From Pedobacter sp. UBA5917 (GTDB lineage: Bacteria; Bacteroidota; Bacteroidia; Sphingobacteriales; Sphingobacteriaceae), in the NCBI RefSeq assembly GCF_002432345.1, contig NZ_DJDT01000117.1, positions 1 to 9,628 of the forward strand: a DNA stretch of 9,628 nucleotides, in the 5' to 3' direction. The notes below the pieces were generated by a model. The model did no database searches, was not told the origin of the DNA, and saw only the letters and a list, made by a program, of their open reading frames with translations. The translations under genes were made by a program, and so were the position numbers. Shown piece by piece: positions 6,144 through 9,628 of this stretch. Each line of letters starts with the position of its first letter. Position 1 is the first letter of the stretch.

Positions 6144-9100
6144 TTACAGCGTTAATTTAAAACCGATGTTAAAAAACTTGTTCTGTGGATATTGCAGGCC
6201 ATTATCGTCGGCAATTTCCGGATCAACACCATAATCGCTCAGGTTATCAAGCGAAAACAGGTTATAACCGTTAACGTATATCCTGGCATTCTGGATCTTG
6301 ATTTTTTCTGCCCATCTTTTCGGGATGGTATAACCAATTTCCAATGTACGTGCACGCAGGTACCTTACGTTATGTAACCAGAATGTAGAATTTCTTTTGT
6401 AGTTACTGTGCCCGCCATCGTTAAAACGCAAAGCAGGATATTTACCCGGTATCCACGCGCTGTTTAAGTCGTATGGATTGGTGCGGTGCCAGCTATCATC
6501 GGCAAAACTCTGTAATAAAGCACCTGTGTTCTGGAAAGCCCAGCGTTGCTCCCAGTTCTGGTTCCATGAGTACATGCTACCACCCGAAAAATCGGCTGTA
6601 AAATCGAAGTTTTTATAAGAGCCTCCAATTGTAAAACCAAACATTACATTAGGTTGTCCGGTAGCGGTGTAACCAATTGGTCTCTCATCTAAACCATCAA
6701 TCACGCCATCGCCGTTCTGGTCTTTATAAATTAAATCTCCAGGCAATAATGAGCGATTGCCCTGCCCGTCGATGTTTACTTTATAATTGTTGATCTCGTC
6801 GATGTTCTGGAACTGTCCGGTAACTTCATAACCCCAGAATATATCGGTATAACGCTGATTTTGGCTATTTCTGTAGTTATCCCACGAGTTGCCATAACGT
6901 GGTTTGTACTGATCCAGAAATTTTCTCCTGCTGATGGAAATGTTTCCACCCACGTTGTAATTAAACTCACCAATTTTATCGCGGTAGTTAAGTGCAAACT
7001 CGGCACCGAACTGTGCGTCGCTCTCCAGGTTTTCGGCAGGTAGCTGATAACCCAGTTCGATCGGTACAACCACATCGTTTTTAATTGCTTTTAGCCCCGA
7101 GCGTTTCCTGTAGAAATAATCAGCTGTTCCGGTAAGTTTGTTATTAAACATGGTGAAATCCAGACCGATATCGGCAATTTTGCTTTTAAACCAGGTGAGG
7201 TTATTGATTACGGGTCCTTTATCCCTCGAAGTGGTAATACTTTTTCCGTCCAAAATGGCTGTACCCGCATTGTATCGATAACCTGTAAGATAAGCGAAAG
7301 GATCAATATCGATATCATCATCTCCGAGTACACCGTAAGAGGCACGGATTTTCAGATCGTTCAGAACAGTACTTTCGCCCAATAGTTTTTTCATAAACTG
7401 CTCTTGTGTAATTCTCCATCCAATTGATGCAGATGGGAAGTAACCTACGCGGCGATCTGGTGCGAATTTCCACGAAGCATCCCTGCGGCCCGAAAGCTCC
7501 AGGTAATACTTGTTATCATAATTGTAGTTAAACCTCGCTACGTAACCGATACGGGCCTGCTCTTCCTGCAGATCAACGAAATCCTGTCCGTCCATATCAG
7601 CAAACTGCAATACAGGTAAAAGATTGGTTTGAGGTACGGCATGCTGAAAAGAGTAGGTCCTGAAACGGTCTAAACGTTCGGCCACCAATACACCGCCAAT
7701 GGTATGTTTACCAAAAGTACGGTTGTAATTGGCCTGGAGCTGATAGGTATTGGTATAGATTTTTTCGTACCTGCGCTCCCTGTAGGGATTCGAACTTCCT
7801 ATTTTCTCTTCGTAAACACCAGTTTCGGGGTGGTAGGTATATACATTATAAGTATACTCATGTCCGTTGATCACGTTATCGGCAATGTAATAAGAATACA
7901 ATCCTTTAATCTCCAAACCTTTTATCGGCGTATCGTACGAAGCTGATAAATTGGTCTGCAATACACGCCAATCAGATTTCCAGTAACCGGATAATGCTTT
8001 GCTCTGAACGGCAAACTGCTCTGTATTGTGGCCGATATCGTTCGGATAATTCGGGTTGCCATTGGCATAGGCCTGTTCGGTTGGTCTGTTTCTTAACAAG
8101 GCAAAACGTGCGGCAAAATAATCATCCCCACCTGGTACACCCGGCTGATCGCGGCTTTCGATACGGCCGTTGATCAACATACCCACCTTAAAACGGTCTG
8201 TAATTTTAGCTTCGATATTACTCTGGATGTTTGTTCGGTTAAAATCGAACTCGCGTGCCTTTCCATATACTCCTTTTTGATCCAGATGCGTAGCCGAGAA
8301 ATAATAATTTACCTTATCGCTACCACCTGATGCACTTAAATTAACAGAACTCTGTGGTGCATTGGGTGCAATAATAATGTCTTTCCAGTTCTGGCTCTGG
8401 TAACCATATTCCGTTCCTGCTTTCCATTTTTCGAGTTCGGCAGGAGTTATATCGGTTTTGCCATTCTGGTTTAGCTCGGCGGTTGCCTTGCCCAGCATCC
8501 ATTGGTAGGCATCGGTAGTTTCCGGAAAACGTACCCAGTTCTGCCATCCGGTATAAGCATCAACCGTAAAAGTATTGCGTGTACCGTTTTTACCCCTTTT
8601 AGTGGTCACCAAAATTACCCCGTTTGATGCACGGCTACCATAAATTGCTGCTGAAGCATCCTTTAAAACGCTGATGCTTTCGATATCATTGGGAGAAATG
8701 TTGTTAAACTGACCTGCATCCTGTTGTATTCCATCAATTACGTACAACGGATTGCCCATATTACGTATCTGGATGTTGGCACTCGAACCAGGTCTTCCAT
8801 CAGGCATCCTGAACGATACCCCAGGCAGTTTTCCCGCCAAACCGGTACTAACCGTAGAACCACCATGTACTTTTTCGAGTTCTTTACTACTGATGGATGC
8901 AATGGCACCGGTAATGGCTTCTTTTTTCTGGGTGTTGTACCCTACCACCACTACCTCGCTAAGGTCGTTATCGGATGGTTTAAGTTTAACATTAAGCTGC
9001 GTTCGGCCCGCCAATGCAACTTCCTGATTGGCATAGCCAACATATATAAAGATCAGCGTGGCATTTTTATCGGCAACCTGTATTTTAAATTTCCCACTTA

Positions 9101-9347
9101 CATCGGTAGTTGCCCCCGTACTGGTACCTTTAACTTTGATGCTGGCCCCAACAACCGTTTCGCCTTTCTCATCGGTAACCGTACCGGTAACTGTATTCTG
9201 CTCCTGTGCACTGAGCTGAAATGAAAGTAAGAGCAGGATAATTGAGCTAAAAATAACGGAGAGTACTTTGCGCTTCAGAAACTTTTTTTGATGCAAGCAC
9301 CCAACCTTAGCTATAAAGTCGCTAAAAGAGTATAGAGTTCTTTTCAT
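6144..9347 (-). CDS. susC: SusC/RagA-family TonB-dependent outer-membrane transporter
   Basis: Outer-membrane importer of glycan oligosaccharides, 1067 aa, driven by TonB-ExbBD. Order of parts: signal peptide with an unusually long basic n-region (hydrophobic core about 29-44, cleavage near SAQ47); a carboxypeptidase-regulatory-like beta domain (about 52-123, VTGTVTDEKGETVVGASI); the Ton-box-like stretch EVVVVGYNTQ (131-140); the plug, with YVIDGIQQD and VLKDASAAIYGSRASNGV (227-244) before LVTTKRGK; then a 22-strand barrel ending in NIGFKLTL. A calcium-type loop, DQNGDGVIDG (876-885), is typical of SusC. PEIADDNGLQYPQ near the C-terminus is also typical. There is no STN domain before the beta domain, so this copy is not expected to signal to an anti-sigma factor. 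No other methionine occurs before residue 181, so this ATG is the only sensible start. It is first in the PUL and 1 nt before susD. Confidence 0.97.
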   Translation of the reverse strand: MKRTLYSFSDFIAKVGCLHQKKFLKRKVLSVIFSSIILLLLSFQLSAQEQNTVTGTVTDEKGETVVGASIKVKGTSTGATTDVSGKFKIQVADKNATLIFIYVGYANQEVALAGRTQLNVKLKPSDNDLSEVVVVGYNTQKKEAITGAIASISSKELEKVHGGSTVSTGLAGKLPGVSFRMPDGRPGSSANIQIRNMGNPLYVIDGIQQDAGQFNNISPNDIESISVLKDASAAIYGSRASNGVILVTTKRGKNGTRNTFTVDAYTGWQNWVRFPETTDAYQWMLGKATAELNQNGKTDITPAELEKWKAGTEYGYQSQNWKDIIIAPNAPQSSVNLSASGGSDKVNYYFSATHLDQKGVYGKAREFDFNRTNIQSNIEAKITDRFKVGMLINGRIESRDQPGVPGGDDYFAARFALLRNRPTEQAYANGNPNYPNDIGHNTEQFAVQSKALSGYWKSDWRVLQTNLSASYDTPIKGLEIKGLYSYYIADNVINGHEYTYNVYTYHPETGVYEEKIGSSNPYRERRYEKIYTNTYQLQANYNRTFGKHTIGGVLVAERLDRFRTYSFQHAVPQTNLLPVLQFADMDGQDFVDLQEEQARIGYVARFNYNYDNKYYLELSGRRDASWKFAPDRRVGYFPSASIGWRITQEQFMKKLLGESTVLNDLKIRASYGVLGDDDIDIDPFAYLTGYRYNAGTAILDGKSITTSRDKGPVINNLTWFKSKIADIGLDFTMFNNKLTGTADYFYRKRSGLKAIKNDVVVPIELGYQLPAENLESDAQFGAEFALNYRDKIGEFNYNVGGNISISRRKFLDQYKPRYGNSWDNYRNSQNQRYTDIFWGYEVTGQFQNIDEINNYKVNIDGQGNRSLLPGDLIYKDQNGDGVIDGLDERPIGYTATGQPNVMFGFTIGGSYKNFDFTADFSGGSMYSWNQNWEQRWAFQNTGALLQSFADDSWHRTNPYDLNSAWIPGKYPALRFNDGGHSNYKRNSTFWLHNVRYLRARTLEIGYTIPKRWAEKIKIQNARIYVNGYNLFSLDNLSDYGVDPEIADDNGLQYPQNKFFNIGFKLTL

Positions 9348-9494
9348 ATTAGGTAGGGATTTGGTTAGTTATTGGAAGTAAATGGTTTTAGTTCTATTTA
9401 ATTCCAAATCAAAGATTCGGTTTTTAGCTCTAGGGAGGGAGCGTATTTGTATCAATATTTCTGCAATTTGTCTCGATTTGTGGTGAATGGGAAG

Positions 9495-9537
9495 CCTCCA
9501 AAGTTTTTATGGGCAAAGCTACTGCCAACTTCGGAAG
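9495..9537. repeat. Imperfect palindrome upstream of susC
   Basis: CCTCCAAAGTT (9495-9505) and AACTTCGGAAG (9527-9537) pair at 9 of 11 positions around a 21-nt loop. The right arm also contains its own dyad, ACTTC-G-GAAGT (9528-9538). The form is that of a dispersed intergenic palindrome; an operator for an unseen regulator is the alternative. Confidence 0.4.
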
Positions 9538-9607
9538 TATAGGTCAGGCCTGGAATGGTTAGCCACAGAAAACGCGAAAGGTTAAACATTCTGCATTACT
9601 TTGTGAA

Positions 9608-9624
9608 AAGACCTCGCAGGTTTT
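9608..9624 (-). terminator. Candidate terminator of a gene beyond the right edge, or half of a dispersed repeat
   Basis: On the minus strand AAAACCT-GCG-AGGTCTT forms a 7-bp stem (one G-T wobble) with a 3-nt loop, preceded by A's and followed by T's (CTTTTC). That is the form of a weak intrinsic terminator for a gene read leftwards from outside the window. The same ACCTCGCAGGTTTT unit resembles a repeat I recall from Bacteroidota intergenic regions, often as a longer palindrome; if so, the second half lies beyond the edge. Confidence 0.35.
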
Positions 9625-9628
9625 AAAA

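Larger units (their letters stand above)
114..9347 (-). other. Polysaccharide utilization locus (susC-susD-DUF3823-GH43-GH43-GH5-like)
   Basis: Six same-strand genes form a PUL: transporter, surface binding protein, second surface lipoprotein, then three secreted hydrolases. In transcription order the gaps are 1, 11, 176, 117 and 16 nt, so the first three genes and the last two are each likely co-transcribed. The two larger gaps may hold processing sites, weak terminators or internal promoters. SusC/SusD pairs with co-encoded glycoside hydrolases are the defining mark of PULs in Bacteroidota. Two GH43 enzymes with a GH5-like enzyme point to an arabinose- or xylose-rich hemicellulose or pectin side chain; that substrate call is inference. 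No regulator gene lies inside the window. Confidence 0.93.
9348..9628. other. Upstream region of susC, gene-free within the window
   Basis: I see no coding sequence here. The susC leader should lie in this stretch, but no clear TAnnTTTG promoter with a properly spaced upstream TTG is visible near the start. From 9495 to the edge, small palindromes cluster (9495-9537 and 9608-9624). The stretch AGCCACAGAAAACGCGAAAG (9561-9580) resembles degenerate intergenic sequence I recall from Bacteroidota genomes. The purine-rich GGGAGGGAG near 9434 is unexplained. The PUL regulator, if adjacent, is beyond the right edge. Confidence 0.5.

Noticed and set aside
8724..9224. Plus-strand open frame of 166 codons opposite the 5' part of susC
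   Set aside because: It overlaps a securely identified SusC, and its translation shows no domain, signal or natural composition; a shadow of the real gene.
9514..9521. CAAAGCTA, a perfect minus-strand match to the Bacteroidota -7 box (TAGCTTTG) 167 nt upstream of susC
   Set aside because: No TTG at the expected spacing upstream, and it lies in the loop of the palindrome at 9495-9537. An 8-mer with two free positions is expected by chance.

Overview
The window looks like chromosomal DNA from a Bacteroidota bacterium, most likely Sphingobacteriaceae (Pedobacter or a close relative). The grounds are an adjacent susC/susD pair, a DUF3823-type lipoprotein, starts without recognisable Shine-Dalgarno sequences, A-rich start contexts, moderate GC, and small dispersed palindromes between genes. 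The genus is an inference from general resemblance.

All six genes lie on the minus strand and form one polysaccharide utilization locus (PUL), read from right to left. From 9347 down to 3507 is the outer-membrane uptake module: a SusC TonB-dependent transporter, a SusD glycan-binding lipoprotein, and a DUF3823 lipoprotein in the position usually held by accessory surface glycan-binding proteins. These three are tightly packed, with gaps of 1 and 11 nt. A 176-nt spacer with a large imperfect hairpin follows. Then come the enzymes: a GH43 (2365-3330), a 117-nt spacer, a second and clearly different GH43 (1210-2247), and after 16 nt a GH5-like clan GH-A hydrolase (114-1193). All three enzymes have Sec signal peptides without a lipobox, so they are probably periplasmic.

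Together the genes suggest binding and import of an arabinose- and/or xylose-containing plant cell-wall glycan, such as arabinan or arabinoxylan. The GH43 enzymes would trim side chains or exo-linked sugars, and the GH5-like enzyme would attack a backbone. The exact substrate cannot be read from the sequence. No regulator (HTCS, SusR-like, AraC or sigma/anti-sigma pair) is present. The SusC shows no N-terminal STN signalling domain, which argues against control through an anti-sigma factor.

The gene-free parts carry the least explained signals. At the left edge (7-96), two related palindromes in opposite orientation resemble a REPIN. At 3398-3465 a REP-like hairpin splits the uptake module from the enzymes. 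At 9495-9628, upstream of susC, small palindromes cluster and one runs up to the window edge. I found no RNA genes, CRISPR, transposase or phage genes, and nothing that suggests a wholly new kind of system. The open points are the DUF3823 protein, the GH5-like enzyme and the repeats.
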